Source of the DNA: Annona cherimola
Lineage: Eukaryota > Streptophyta > Magnoliopsida > Magnoliales > Annonaceae
DNA length: 64,000 nt
Direction: 5' to 3'
Assembly: GCA_030490835.1 (NCBI GenBank)
Contig: CM059975.1
Span: forward strand, 51,141,174-51,205,173
Position 1 is the stretch's first letter. Every line of letters starts with the position of its first letter. Of the stretch, positions 11,668 through 23,660 are shown piece after piece. The position numbers were made by a program, and so were the translations under genes. A model generated the notes under the pieces. That model did not search any database and had not been told where the DNA came from. It saw nothing but the letters and a program-made list of their open reading frames with translations.

Positions 11668-13264
11668 TGACGAGCTGCGTATATGTCAATTAGATTGCTC
11701 ACTATTTACGCAAGTATACGTGTCGTGTCAAGTAATAAATAATGAGTAGAGTATCGTTTCCACGAGGAATTGTTAACCGAAATTATTAATTAGTTAAACT
11801 TCTTTCGATGGATGGAAAATTCTGGGTTTGTGATTTAACTAAACTAACGATTGCAAAAGTAAGTCAGAGTAGAAATCACGAGACTACTGGATACTGAAAA
11901 CGAGTTTAATGATTAGGGATGGTAGATGGATAGATTGGAATCCTTGAATCTAAACTATATTGCTTTGGTTCTTTTTAATTGGATTGCATATGAATTTACT
12001 AGCCCAAGTTCATATATCTTTATATATGTCTTCTAACATTATATAAAGCTAATTACACGCTATTTAATTGCTATGTTCTCATGCCATTAAATAAAGTGAA
12101 ATTGATAAGTTTATAACTTGTATAATGACTACACAGGGTTTAACGGTATATTCTTATCCGCTAAACAACTCTCCTTACACAAAGGTAGAAACCTATGCTT
12201 TGCACATGGATCTGGTAGAGATTTTCCTCTTCCAAGGATAAATCAAGCAATTAAATCATCTTACAATGTAGCTAATCTTGTAAAAAGCATTCAATCCGCA
12301 CATGCAAAGGTAAATCATACACAATCATGCATAAAATCAACTATTCATTCCTGAATATTCTAAGAACAAATAAACAATATAGTTTAGAATTCAAATCATC
12401 CTATCCATCTAATGGAGGTTTAGTTCAAAGACATGATCTTAACATCCATGTAAAAAGTATCCATAAAGGCAGAGAAAGAAAATTGGAAAGAATAAGAGAA
12501 AACTATTTTCCGGCGGTTTCCACCAACGGGACTTGAATCCTCTCTTCAATCCGGACTTTGATCTTGATTTTTCCTCTTTCTCTTGCACTTTTGTTCATCC
12601 TTAGGCTCTTTTCCTTCCTCCCCCCTCTCGCGCGAACCCCTAGGAACTATATATATCTTCCTTTTGTGCAGCTTACGCACTGAAGTATTCGCGTACGGAT
12701 GTGTATTGGAGCCTAGGCGCCAACTCCCTGGACTTTTCTGGCTTGGAACTTCTCATTTACATCTTGTGGTTGATCATGCCTGGTGCCTGGGCGCCCCTGG
12801 CTGGCGCCTAGGCGCCAACTCCTTGGAGGCAATACCTGACTTGTGGCTTCAACATCGTCTAACTTGGGTTTCATGTAGATGAAGTGGCGCTTGGGTGCCC
12901 CTGGGTGGCGCCTAGGTGCCAACTCTCTGGAAGCCATGCTGTAAGCTGTGTGTGCTGAAAATGGCCAAGGCCCGTAGGGTGGCGCCTGGGCGCCATCCAT
13001 CTACCTCTAGTTGCTCACCTTGCATTCAACTCGCCCGCTTTGCCTTCATATGTCCCGTCCTTCCTGCAAAAGATGGAAAAATTAACTAAATGAACTAAAA
13101 ATGCCTAAATAATTCTAGAAATGCCTAAAAACTAAATAATGCTCCTAAAATGTAAAGTGGATGAAAATTAAACTAAACGAATGCAAACTAAGCCTAATTT
13201 CTCGAACTAACGCACAAATCAAGTCTGAAATGGGTCATGATAACTCGTAAAAATATGAGTTATC
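11668..13264 (-). mobile_element. 3' LTR of Athila-like copy 2
   Basis: 1597 bp, tgacgagctg to gagttatca on the plus strand. The palindrome array (about 12711-12992) includes extra degenerate units (e.g. a GGCGCC-type pair at 12785-12818) that the partner LTR lacks. The TATA-like run ACTATATATAT is at about 12647-12657. Confidence 0.88.
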
Positions 13265-14393
13265 ACACCTCCAAACTTAAATGTTGTTAGTCCTCGAGCA
13301 ACACATGCAACCTTAATGAATCAATGAATTCGTGTAGACTCTATCAACTCCGTTTGCTTCCCGTTATGTTTTGATCAATCCACTTATCCATTTCACAAGG
13401 TCGAGATTAATCCAACTTGAAAAATCCTTTATTATAAAAACAAGGCATGCATTTTCTTTCTCAAACCAAGTTACCTGTGAATGCTAAGATTCCATAATGC
13501 ACATTCATAACTCAATACATTAATCTTCCATTCGATCAGAAAAATGGTTAGAAAATTAATGAACATAAGCAAACCAAGGGTCAAGCTGAATAAAACTGGT
13601 TACAGAAAATGGTATCCAATCACTGGATTCTTTCCCCCCCCCAAACTTATTACTAAAATTCTCCTCGCCATATTTCAGGAATCTGGAGATCTCTTTTTAT
13701 TTTATTTTTTTAGGCTCCCCTCACCATATTTCAGGGCATCTAGGGAGAATTTCCATTTTTAAGCGTTATTATTGTGATTTTCCTTTGCTTTTTTACGCGA
13801 ACCTTGACATTTGTCAATGCCAAGTCCCCGTTACTCGGCTTAGGTCAACCACCCCCTTATTATTTTTTCTAATGCCTTGTTAGGGGTATTGAATATGTTT
13901 GAGTAATTCTTGTGAAATAATACCATTTCTGAACCCGTTAAAGTACTTGGTCAGCATTTATTTAGTTCAGTTTTCATCATCTCGTCTGAAAGATATGCCT
14001 GTGATTGAATTAGAACAATGCATTATGAAATTCCTTTTAATTCTTTCACATGTTACTTTCAACCTGTTTTTATACTTGGTTTTTAATCTGAATAGCTCAT
14101 TCTTTCATGAATTCAATTTCAAGTCAACATTAATCACAACCTTGAACATTTTCACAATAAGATGGATTGAAACAAAGGCAACTTTCATTAGCTGGAATTG
14201 ACATACAAGCAACATAAAATAAAGCATAAAGAATTAAAATGAAAAACTAACCTATGGTTGAGAATTATACACCCCCCCAAACTTGAGAGATGCATTTTCC
14301 TCAATGCGTGATCCTAAAATGTAATAATGAAAATACAATGAAAAGCAAAAATAAAAGAAAAGAAAAAAATAAAAATAAAGGACTGGGACTCCC

Positions 14394-15479
14394 TCATGAA
14401 GCGGACTCTATCGCGTCCTCATCATCCTCGTCGTCGGGTTGGGGCTGGGACTGCTGCCCGAAGCAGGCTCAGACCTCGGGTGGTGTCGGTGGGAAGGGCG
14501 GGAGGGTGGAGATATCGATCTGGCAGTCCTCCGCTATCCGCCATAGGTAGGCCTCATTCGCCCGGTCATGCTGCCGCTGGTACCTGGCTTGGGCGGCAAC
14601 CAAATTCTCTAGGTTGGTTAGCCGCTCGGCCGTAGATAACGGCTGTGATGATGGTCCAGCTGCGGGAGCTACTCTGGGTCGTGTCATGGCGGTGCGGTAG
14701 GAGAGGTCGTCTATGATAGTCTGACAGTTCAGGACCTCCTCCGTCGGCTCCCATCTGACGTCGGCCCGCTTGCAGAGCCCGGTGATGAGGGATGGGAAGT
14801 AGTAGCTGCCCCGAGGTGTGGTCGCGTATGCATAGATCTGCTGTTAGATAAGGCAGCCTACGTCGATCGTCATGCCACTGTAGATCGTATGGAGAAGCAG
14901 TGCCCTATCCATCGTCACCTCACTGACGTGGGTCGACGACATCATCTGGGTTGAGATAAAATGGAAGAACATCTGCCCATCGTACATCATCTCGCTGTGC
15001 TTAAATGATGTGAGTTGTCCTCCCGTGGACTTCCATGTCGGAGGTCGTTGGCAAATATGCTCGGTGATAGAGTTGACATCTCGACCTTCTCCCTCCAAAA
15101 ACTCCTCATACTGGTCTGGATAGTCAAAAGAGCTCAATCCGTAATAGGAGTTGATCGCTTCAGCATGAAACGGGACGATCTTGACCCAGACCTTCACCCT
15201 ACCCTGCTCATGTTCTACGGCATTGGCGTAGAACTCTTTCACCACTGGCACTATTGCAGACTCAGGCTGTGCGAGGAATTTCTGCCAACCTCGAGCATTC
15301 AGTGCGTTGATAAAGTTATCGGAGAAAGAAGTATATTTTATTCCCCGCTTAAGAATCAGGTGCCGCTTTTGAAGCGAGTCCATGTACCGCTTGAATGACT
15401 GAGCGGACACAAACCAATTAGTGTCAAATTCTCCGGGCTCCTGAACTTTCTTTCTCTTAGCAGATGATGATGAAGCCAT
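14394..15479 (-). pseudogene. PF20167-like plant transposon protein, two nonsense codons
   Basis: A 361-codon frame from the ATG at 15479-15477 (MASSSSAKRKKVQEPGEFD) to the TGA at 14394. It has in-frame stops at 14844 (codon 212, where copy 1 reads LIYQQI) and 14469 (codon 337), but no frameshift relative to copy 1 along its whole length. Conserved landmarks are KEFYANAVEHEQGRVKVW, INSYYGL, HICQRPP, GMTIDVG and the acidic C-terminus. Function is unknown; the family is shared by several plant LTR lineages. The uninterrupted collinearity with copy 1, apart from point nonsense changes, suggests that the ancestral ORF was maintained until recently. Confidence 0.7.
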
Positions 15480-16489
15480 GTTCTCCCCAAGCAGTCTCAA
15501 ACGGCCCTTGCAAACCAAATTCCAACAAAACCAAGCAATCTAACAAGCCAATATACAACCAAGGAATCCAATAATCCAACAAGCAGTCCAACAAGTCAAT
15601 AAGCCAAACTCCAAAATGCGCCTGAAACAATCACTGTGCAACCAATACCAAACAAGCACCAACCAATTCCAAGCAACTCAATCCACAAACCAAACCAAAA
15701 ACCAATCCACCAACCGAACCCAAGTCACTATCTAATTCGCAAACCAATCACCAAAATTCACCAATCCAATCGAATATTCAACTCGAACAGGTAGAAAATG
15801 AATTCAAAGCATTTGGAATGTACCATAAACAATGGAGAAATCTGTACCCACAGAAGTTGCTGGCCTGACATCTGAACTGCCTTGCTTCTACACTGGCTCC
15901 GGGGCACGAGGGTAGCAGCGCCTAGGCGCCATTCTGCTGTCAGGCGGTTTCCGGCGATGGACGGGGAAAGGACGATGATGGGGCTCAAAATGGAGCCCAA
16001 ATGAAGGGGAAATTGATGGAAACTTCAATGTGGGTGTTAGGCCTAGGATTTGGTGAAGAAAAATCAGAGTTCTAGATGGATTTGAATGGATCTAAGTTAA
16101 AGAGAAAAGGGAGAAAAATGGAATGGTTGGAATGGATGAAATGGGAGGATGAATCCTTGATGAAATGCAGTTTGATTTGAGTTGAAAAGGCTTGGAATCA
16201 AGGGAAGATTGGTTGGAAATGAAAATTGGGGAAGAGAAGTCGGCGCTGGGGCTTGGGTTACGGTTTAGAACCCTAACCCAAGCTTTATAGTATCGTACGG
16301 GCCGCGCTTTCCACGACCCGGTGCCGGGGCGCCCCCATTCGGCACCTAAGCGCCGATTTTTTTTTGAAAATAAAAATAAAAACCAAAAACGAAAATAAAA
16401 ACAAAATTGCAAATCAAATTGAAACTAAGCAATGGGTTGCCTCCCATTCAGCGCTGAGCTTAACGTCCTCAGCCTAACGTTCCTGTTGT
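15480..16489. other. Inter-ORF spacer of Athila-like copy 2
   Basis: Collinear with 3861-4995 of copy 1. It contains a C/A-rich leader, a palindromic GCGCCTAGGCGCC near 15918, and the promoter-like module at 16251-16355. No credible ORF is seen. Confidence 0.55.
16251..16355 (-). promoter_or_regulatory. Putative internal promoter ahead of second ORF (copy 2)
   Basis: On the minus strand: GC-rich motifs at 16320-16355 (including GGTGCCGGGGCGCC-like words), a TATA-like CTATAAAGC (complement of about 16282-16290), and an inverted telo-box pair at 16251-16283 (TTACGGTTTAGAACCCTAA core). The arrangement matches copy 1 (4619-4786). The ORF start lies about 770 bp downstream. Activity is inferred from layout only. 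Confidence 0.5.
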
Positions 16490-16814
16490 TTAGTCCATTT
16501 TCGATTTCACCGCCTCGAGCTTCTGGCCATTCGTACTGCAACCTAGAGGTTCAGATCTGATCTTAGCCCATCGGTCTGTAAAGTCATGCCAGATTTGCCC
16601 CTCCGGCAGATGAGGTAGGGGTCTTCGGTTATGAAAACATCCAAGTTTATCAATTGTAACCCCTTCTATTCCATTATTGGCTTTAATTTCCCTGTCCTGG
16701 TTTTCCACCGGCTCGGTCAGTCGTTCGAACCTGACATAACCAACGAGTTGGTCTTTAACATAAGCAGATCACTTGCGGCCCTTAGTTACAAACTCCTCTT
16801 GGTCCTTTTTAATA

Positions 16815-19122
16815 CTAGTTTAGGGAAGCTTTTGAACCTTTGAATTGCCCATATAAATCCTTAAGCACATCTGGATCAGTTGGGTTTTGTATAGACTTGA
16901 GCACATTGAAAGTAACCTTTTCATTTTGCACCTGCATGGTTAATTCTCCAGCTCGTACATTGATTATTATGTTGCCCGTTGCGAGGAAAGGTCGACCTAG
17001 AATGATTGGCACATCTCGATCTTCTTCATAATCCAGGATAATAAAATCTGCAGGAAAAATGAACTTGTCCACCTTGATAAGAACATCTTCAATAATACCT
17101 TCTGGATACGTGATGGATCGATCTGCCAGTTGCAGCGTCACTATGGTAGGTCGGGCTTCCCCTAAGCCCAATTTTCTGAAAATGGACTTGGGCATGAGAT
17201 TAATGTTGGCTCCCAAGTTGCATAGGGCTCTCCCAAAGTACTGGTCTCCAATCGTGCACGGGATGGTAAAACTTCCTAGGTCCTTGAGTTTAGGAGGAAG
17301 CTTCCTCTACACCCTTGCACTGGTTTCCTCTGTTAACACCACCATCTCGAATTTTGTCAACCGCCTTTTCTTTAATAGCATGTCTTTCATGAATTTGGCG
17401 TAGCTAAGCATTTGTTCTAAGGCTTCGACGAGAGGTATATTGATGTGTAGCTGCTTTAATACTCAAGAAATTTCTTAAACTGGCCCTCCTTTTTAGTCTT
17501 TTCGAATCGCTGAGGAAATGGAGGAGGCGGCCTTGGATTCGTGGCGATTTCAGCATTTGGTTGCTTTTGGGTAGTAACTGGTTCTTTTGGCTCCTGCTAT
17601 TGCTGAATCAGAGGATTAGTGGGTTCAGTTACCGATTCTGATGGAATTGCATCGGGTAACTGCTTTCCACTATGTAATGTGACTGCTTGGACCTGTTCTT
17701 TGCCTTTTCCCTTCGGGTTTTGCTCGGTGTCGCTCGGCAACGATCCTTGAGGTCGGTTGTTCAGAACTGACTCCAGTTGGCTTATCTGAGCTTCCAAGTT
17801 CCTGTTCGTCGTGATCTGGGGTTGCATAAACTGCATGAAAAGATTTTCCAAATCCGGTTTCTTCTCTTCTCGCGGTGGTGGATTGAACTGCATTGGTCTT
17901 GCAGGCTGTTGCTGTGGCAGTTGCTGTGAGAATCCCGACGGCTGATTCGGTCTTGTCTGGTTATTCCATGAGAAATTGGGATGATTTCTCCAACCTGGGT
18001 TGTAGTTGTTTCCATATTGATTTACTGGGTTTCTCTGGAAATTTTCCACGTAATTATTGGACTCTGGGTTGGAGGCACATTCATCACTAGGATGACCGAA
18101 TTCGCCACACCACATGCAAATGTCTGCTGCTGTCGACTGCTATGGTGTAGACGCCCCTAATGCACTGACGTTGGCTGGCCTGGACAAGTTCTGGATTTGC
18201 CGAGATAAAGCGTCGATGTGGCCCTTTATCGATGAAACCGCGTCCAGTTGGAGTAGATCCCCACCTCGGCTCCTGTCAGATGGCAGTTGATAAGTATTGG
18301 CCGCCATGTTTTCGAGCAAGGTGTATGATTCCCGACAACTTTTCCGTAGGAGAGAACCATTCAATGAATAATCCACCATGTGATGGGTGGAATCTTGGAG
18401 ACCGTTATAAAAAATCTGAATTTGGACCCATGGCTGAATTCCATGATGCGGGCATTTTCGAAGCTGGTCTTTGAAACGATCTCATGCCTCTGATAGGGTC
18501 TCCTCTCCGTGTTGCTTGAACGAGACTATATCCATTCTCAGCTTGGCTAACTTGGCAAGCGAGAAGTATTTTTCTAGGAATTTCTGAGCCAAGTCATTCC
18601 ATGTGTTGACAGAGTTCGATGGCAAAGAGTCTAGCCACTTCGAAGCTCGATCTCGCAGAGAAAATGGAAACGTTCGAAGCTGCATTGCCTCGTCGGAGAC
18701 TCCGTTTTGCTTGAATGTGTTCATAATCTGCAGAAAATTCCGTAGATGGCGGTGCGGGTCTTCAGATGCTAGACCTCCAAACTGCCTGATAGATTGGAGC
18801 ATCTGAAAAATCACCGGATTGATCTCAAAGTTATTGGTGTCGATCGGAGGAGGTGCAATGCTAGTTTGAACTGCATTCTGACCAAGCGCAATCAGGTCCC
18901 AAATGGGTTGGTCCAAACCATCTTGAGGTGGATGATTTGGGATTTCAATCCTTTGATTTCCTGTTAATTTGCATGAATATTTTCGTCCTAGTTCTCGATG
19001 CGCTCCATTGTACGCTGTTGGTTTCTAGCCTCCCTGCTCTTGCGACGCTTTCTCAAATAAGTTCGTTTGGGTTCCGGATCAAAAGGAATAACAATCTCCT
19101 TTCCGGCTCTGCCTCGGTGCAT
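16815..19122 (-). pseudogene. Athila-like gag-protease relic
   Basis: Gag begins at the ATG at 19122-19120 (MHRGRAGKEIVIPFDPEP), is frameshifted, then continues in one frame from about 18916 to 17597. It has a retrotransposon gag domain (FPFSLRDRASKWLDSLP, then LAQKFLEKYF), a TGG-to-TGA stop at 18482, a TAG at 18140 and a CCHC knuckle CMWCGEFGHPSDEC near 18100. A further stop follows at 17597. After about 17450 the aspartic protease region runs to 16815; its active-site motif is CNLGANINLMP, with Asn where the family has the catalytic Asp (DLG). The flap-side motif IILGRPFLAT is intact. A trailing ORF at 16490-16708 follows without recognisable domains. No reverse transcriptase follows. Confidence 0.8.
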
Positions 19123-19270
19123 GCAATTTGCGAATAATCTACAAAAACCAATGAAATTGAACTAGGAGAAAGAAAAAGAAATTCTAAACTAAAAGAAATT
19201 ATGAAAATAAACTATTCTACAGAATTATACAAGAAAGCAATAAAACTAAAAAAATAATTGGCTAAACAAG

Positions 19271-19288
19271 TCCCCGACAATGGCGTCA
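19271..19288 (-). other. Primer binding site, tRNA-Asp type, mutated
   Basis: The complement reads TGACGCCATTGTCGGGGA. It differs at two more sites from copy 1 and lies 6 bp from the LTR edge at 19295. Confidence 0.8.
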
Positions 19289-19294
19289 AAAACT

Positions 19295-20832
19295 TGACGA
19301 GCTACGTATATGTCAATTAGAATGCTCGCTATTTATGCAAGTATACGTGTCGTGTCAAGTAATAAAGAGTGAGTAGAGTATCGTTTCCACGAGGAATTGT
19401 TAACCGAAATTATTAATTAGTTAAACTGCTTTCGATGGATGAAAAATTTTGGGTTTGTGATTTAACTAAACTAATGATTGCAAAGGTAAGTCAGAGTAGA
19501 GATTACGAGATTACTGGATACTGAAAACGAGTTTAATGATTAGGGATGGTAGATGGATAGATCGGAATTCTTGAATCTAAACTATATTGCTTTGGTTCTT
19601 TTTAATTGGATTGCATATGGATTTACTAGCCCAAGTTCATATATCTTTATATATGTCTTCTAACATTATATAGAGCTAATTACACGCTATTTAATTGCTA
19701 TATTCCCATGCCATTAAGTAAAGTGAAATTGATAAGTTTATAACTTGTATAATGACTACACAGGGTTTAATGGTATATTCTTATCCGTTAAACAACTCTC
19801 CTTACACAAAGGTAAAAACTTATGCTTTGCATATGGATCTGGCAGAGATTTTCCTCTTCCAAGGATAAATCAAGCAATTAAATCATCTTACAAAGTAGCT
19901 AATCTTGTAAAAAGCATTAAATCTACACATGCCAAGGTAAATCATACACAATCATATATAAAATCAACTATTCATTCCCGAATATTCTAAGAACCAAGAA
20001 ACAATATAGTTTAGAATTCAAATCATCCTAACTATCCATCTAATGGAGTTTTAGTTCAAAGACATGATCTTAGCATCCAATACATCCATGTAAAAAGTAT
20101 CCATAAAGGCAGAGAAAGAAAATTGGAAAGAATAAGAGAAAATTTTTTTCTGGAGGTTTCCACCAACGGGATTTGAATCCTCTCTTCAATCCGGACTTTG
20201 ATCTTGATTTTTCCTCTTTCTCTTGCACTTTTGTTCATCCTTAGGTTCTCTTCCTTCCTCCCCCCTCGCACGAGAACCCCTAGGAACTATATATATCTTC
20301 CTTTTGCGCAGCTTACTCACTGAAGTATTCGCATACGGATGTATATTGTTGCCTAGGCGCCAACTCCCTGGAGGCAATACCTGACTTGTGACTTCAACAT
20401 CGTCTGAATTGAGTTTCATGTGGATGAAATGGTGCCTGGGCACCCCTGGGTGGACCCTAGGTGCCAACTCTCTGGAAGCCATGCTGTAAGCTGTGTGTGC
20501 TGAAAATGGCCAAGGCTCATAGGGTGGCGCCTGGGCTCCAATGGTTGGCGCCTAGGCGCCATCCATCTGCCTCTAGTTGCCTCAGCTTACATTCAACTCG
20601 CCCGCTTTGCCTTCATATGTCCCGTCCTTCCTGCAAAAGATGAAAAAACTAACTAAATGAACTAAAAATGGCTAAATAATGCTAGAAATGCCTAAAAACT
20701 AAATAATGCTCCTAAAATGCAAAGCGGATGAAAAATAAACTAAATGAATGCAAACTAAGCATAATTTCTCGAACTAACGCACAAATCAAGTCTGAAATGG
20801 GCCATGATAACTAGTAAAAATACGAGTTATCA
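19295..20832 (-). mobile_element. 5' LTR of Athila-like copy 2
   Basis: 1538 bp, tgacgagcta to gagttatca on the plus strand. It carries fewer palindrome units than the 3' LTR: a whole block corresponding to about 12735-12810 is missing, but it has one extra unit near 20545 relative to the 3' LTR. TATA-like run at about 20286-20297. Confidence 0.88.
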
Positions 20833-21897
20833 GTTGGCTAACTCATAACCAAGTAAAATACACAATTATCATATATCAAAAATCATCAAAATCCATACAT
20901 TGATGGCCCATCTTGCTGTCCACTTCGGAACGTTCCATGTAGCAGCCCCATTTGATGATTTTATGCCTTGTAATTCCACATGATTAATGGCTCATTACTT
21001 ACCCTAGGTGCTTCGGTATTTTAGATGCATATTTGGGATTTTAAAAAAATCCAAAAACCATGCTTCATCACCCATGGGCGTCCCTTGTGTTGACACACAT
21101 ACATGCCTCTTGAAGCTACTCCCTTAGCCAATTAAAATTATGCATTTAAGCTCTTGATTTTTCATGAATTTTAGCATTTTTGTTAATTCATAAAATCCAC
21201 TTGGAATTGCCTCCCTTTGACACCTCATATATGCAATTAAATATTATATTTAATCCACTTGCTTTAACATAAATGCTATGGTAGTCTAGGGTACAAAAAG
21301 TCAATGCTAGCTACCTTTTTCTAATTAACCACTTTCCCATGGTAATTAAATTAATCCAATCCACTTATACCATAGATTTCATAATTTTATTCAATCATTT
21401 CAAATTTCATCTCAAGCCGACGTTTCTACGTCAAGTTATGAGCCTTTGAAAATAATTTTAGAGCGTGAGATTAAAATCAAATAATTATTACTTTAATCTC
21501 ATCACTTTTGCCTTAATCCAATTTACTCATAAGGTTGAGCCCAAAGTCATGAACTTACCTTTCAAATTTCATCTCATTTCGCCTTATAGGCGTCGAGTTA
21601 TGAATTTTCTACGATTTCCAACATAATTCCATAATTTCCATTTTAATCTCCATTAATTATATCATGGAAATTAAAATAAATATTCATGTCACATTAGTAC
21701 ATCCTAATCCTCATTAAGCACCTTTAGTCATCTTGACTCACTTTGGGTTTTGGCGATTAGTCTTAACATCATTCTTAATTACAAACCCTAATTGCAAAAT
21801 ATTATTAATTCCTAAAAGTCATAAATCATCTATAATTCATTTAAATAACACATGTGTCATATTTATAGACCTACTTGGGTCTGGGTATCACAGTATT

Positions 21898-22754
21898 CAT
21901 GTGTGCTAAAATGATCAGCCATAATGTAGGGGATTGTATGATTGAAAGTTGTAAGGTATGTTAACGTATGTAAACTTATTGAAAGTTCTATATGAACTGA
22001 TGGTTGAATGTATGCATACAAGTATGGATATTGAATAGTTGATGATGAGTGAATTTTATATGATTATGGCATTGCTAGGTTGATAAAACCAAGAATGTAA
22101 GAGAACAAGATGAAAATTTTATAAATGATATATATAGTTGATGACAACTGCCAGGGAATGAGTTTATGAACAAGTGTATAAAGAAGGGAACCAAGTAGTA
22201 TTTTAAAATGCTATGTACGACGATTCACAAATGTATCGTTGCTTATGATATGAATGAAGTAAAATATAAAGAAATGAAATGATAAAGGAAAAGGAATGAA
22301 ACAAAAAAAAATTAGAGAAGATTCAATTATGAACTCACCACGTATTTAGGGCAACAATCCTGATTCATATTTACTTATCAATAAGATCTTTGAGTAAGAC
22401 TCAAGATGTGATGCCTCGGGTTGGGGGCGCCACAATAGTTGACTGTGTGTATGATTATGATTTGATAACAATTATATGAAATTTTATTGTGTATGATCGA
22501 AATGATATGATGGGATTAGTTTATGGAAGTAAAATATTAGTGCACGTTGATAGTAAATGTGGACAAATTTTAGGGTATAAATGAACATGTTGTCATGGTG
22601 TAAAACTTTTATGGAATGAATAATCAATGTACATTTATGATGTAAATTGATAAAAAAAAACCACCGCGTGATCAGGGCAACAATCTTGTTGAATTTACCA
22701 ATTAATAAACGATCCCGAAGTAAGGCTCCGACGCCTCGGGTTGGGGCGCCACAG
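21898..22754 (-). mobile_element. Two minus-oriented long-LTR starts in tandem
   Basis: Two copies of the LTR start in reverse orientation end at ggggcgccaca, at about 22433 and 22753. Each is preceded by the conserved block seen at 8586, 37501 and 46542 ('gggcaacaatc' and 'gcctcgggttgggg' on the plus strand). They lie about 320 bp apart and differ in sequence, so they are either a tandem duplication or two truncated insertions. No ORF of note is seen. Confidence 0.55.
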
Positions 22755-23660
22755 TAGCCTTTTTCAACAAACTTATAAATAGACGGGGAGTTCCACTCCA
22801 ACAAATCACTACTTGTATTCCACTTTGGCCTTGGTCTAAAATACTGAGCCAAGTAACTTAATACAATAAAAAAATGAATGAAATAAATGAGTCTAAACTT
22901 TACAAATTTGTGTAAAATAGCTTAACCATAACAAAAGCTCTTGAGAATTTTAGGAAGATGAGAAGTTGAAGCACTTGCAGAGATCTTTGGAGTCTAACTT
23001 GAAAATCACTAAATGCACTCTTTAATGCTTGAGATTAAGAAGGTTAGAGCTCAATTAATTCTCTTGCTAATTATCATAACTCCACTTGACGTGTTTTATA
23101 TAGCTTTGAGGAAAACTTGAATGTTGGAGGGTAGGTGGTGCGCATTAAATGTGCCAATGGTAAAAAATTTATGACTATTATGACTTAAGTCGCATCTAAA
23201 GTCGACTTCGACTACAACTTCACCCAAGTCGCACATTAGAGTCAACTTCGATTGCGACTTTGGTCTTCCAAATGTTTTATAGAGCTGATCTTCAACTTTT
23301 ATTCTCTAAGTCCCACTTTGAGTCAACTTGGACTTGAGACTTCACCCAAGTTGCATATGAAGTTGAGTCGAGCTTCAACTTCACTATATGTTAAAATTCA
23401 CAAACTCTAAATCTTCCTTCTGTTGGCCTTCTTTTCTTCAAGTGTTGCTCCTGAGTTGACTTCATGTGAGACTTAACCCAAGTCGCACATAAAGTCAACT
23501 TAGGGTTGCAACTTCAATTCTAATACTTAACAAAATTTTCATTTCATCTTTTAAATCTTTATGTCTTAATGTCGGGGATGACTTTGGATTCAACTTCACC
23601 CAAGTCGCATGGTGAAATCAACTTAAAAAGTGCATTCTAAGATGCCTTAGGTTGAGTTTA
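22755..23660 (-). mobile_element. Copia LTR remnant, minus orientation
   Basis: Contains AAGTCGCA / AAGTCGACTTC type motifs (23180-23600) and, in reverse, the block 'gcgcattaaatg' with 'ccacctac' (23126-23145) and a TATA-like TATATAAAAC (complement of about 23092-23102). This order matches the Sirevirus-like LTRs at 39735-41357 and 52103-53664. The termini are not identifiable, so the boundaries are approximate. Confidence 0.55.

Larger units (their letters stand above)
11668..20832 (-). mobile_element. Complete non-autonomous Athila-like LTR element, copy 2
   Basis: A full-length 9165-bp minus-strand insertion with perfect target duplications GTTGG at 11663-11667 and 20833-20837. The 5' LTR is 19295-20832, PBS 19271-19288, gag-protease relic 16815-19122, PF20167-like ORF 14394-15479, polypurine tract complement 13265-13277, and 3' LTR 11668-13264. 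Reverse transcriptase, RNase H and integrase are absent. It interrupts the solo long LTR 8586-21892. All coding frames carry stops, so the copy is dead, though its structure is complete. Confidence 0.9.
8586..21892 (+). mobile_element. Solo long LTR (about 4.1 kb) with nested Athila-like element
   Basis: Starts TGTGCCGCCCC and ends GGTATCACA, with perfect 5-bp target duplications GTATT at 8581-8585 and 21893-21897. Removing the nested 11668-20832 insertion leaves about 4.1 kb. No internal domain, PBS or ORF of the parent element is present, so it is a solo LTR left by LTR-LTR recombination. The family recurs at 37501-46235 and 46542-52102 (plus) and as minus fragments at 7634-8585 and 21898-22754. 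Such long LTRs resemble LARD or Ogre-type elements, but the lineage cannot be fixed without internal sequence. Visible ORFs inside (e.g. 11393-11617) are pyrimidine-rich and not genes. Confidence 0.8.
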
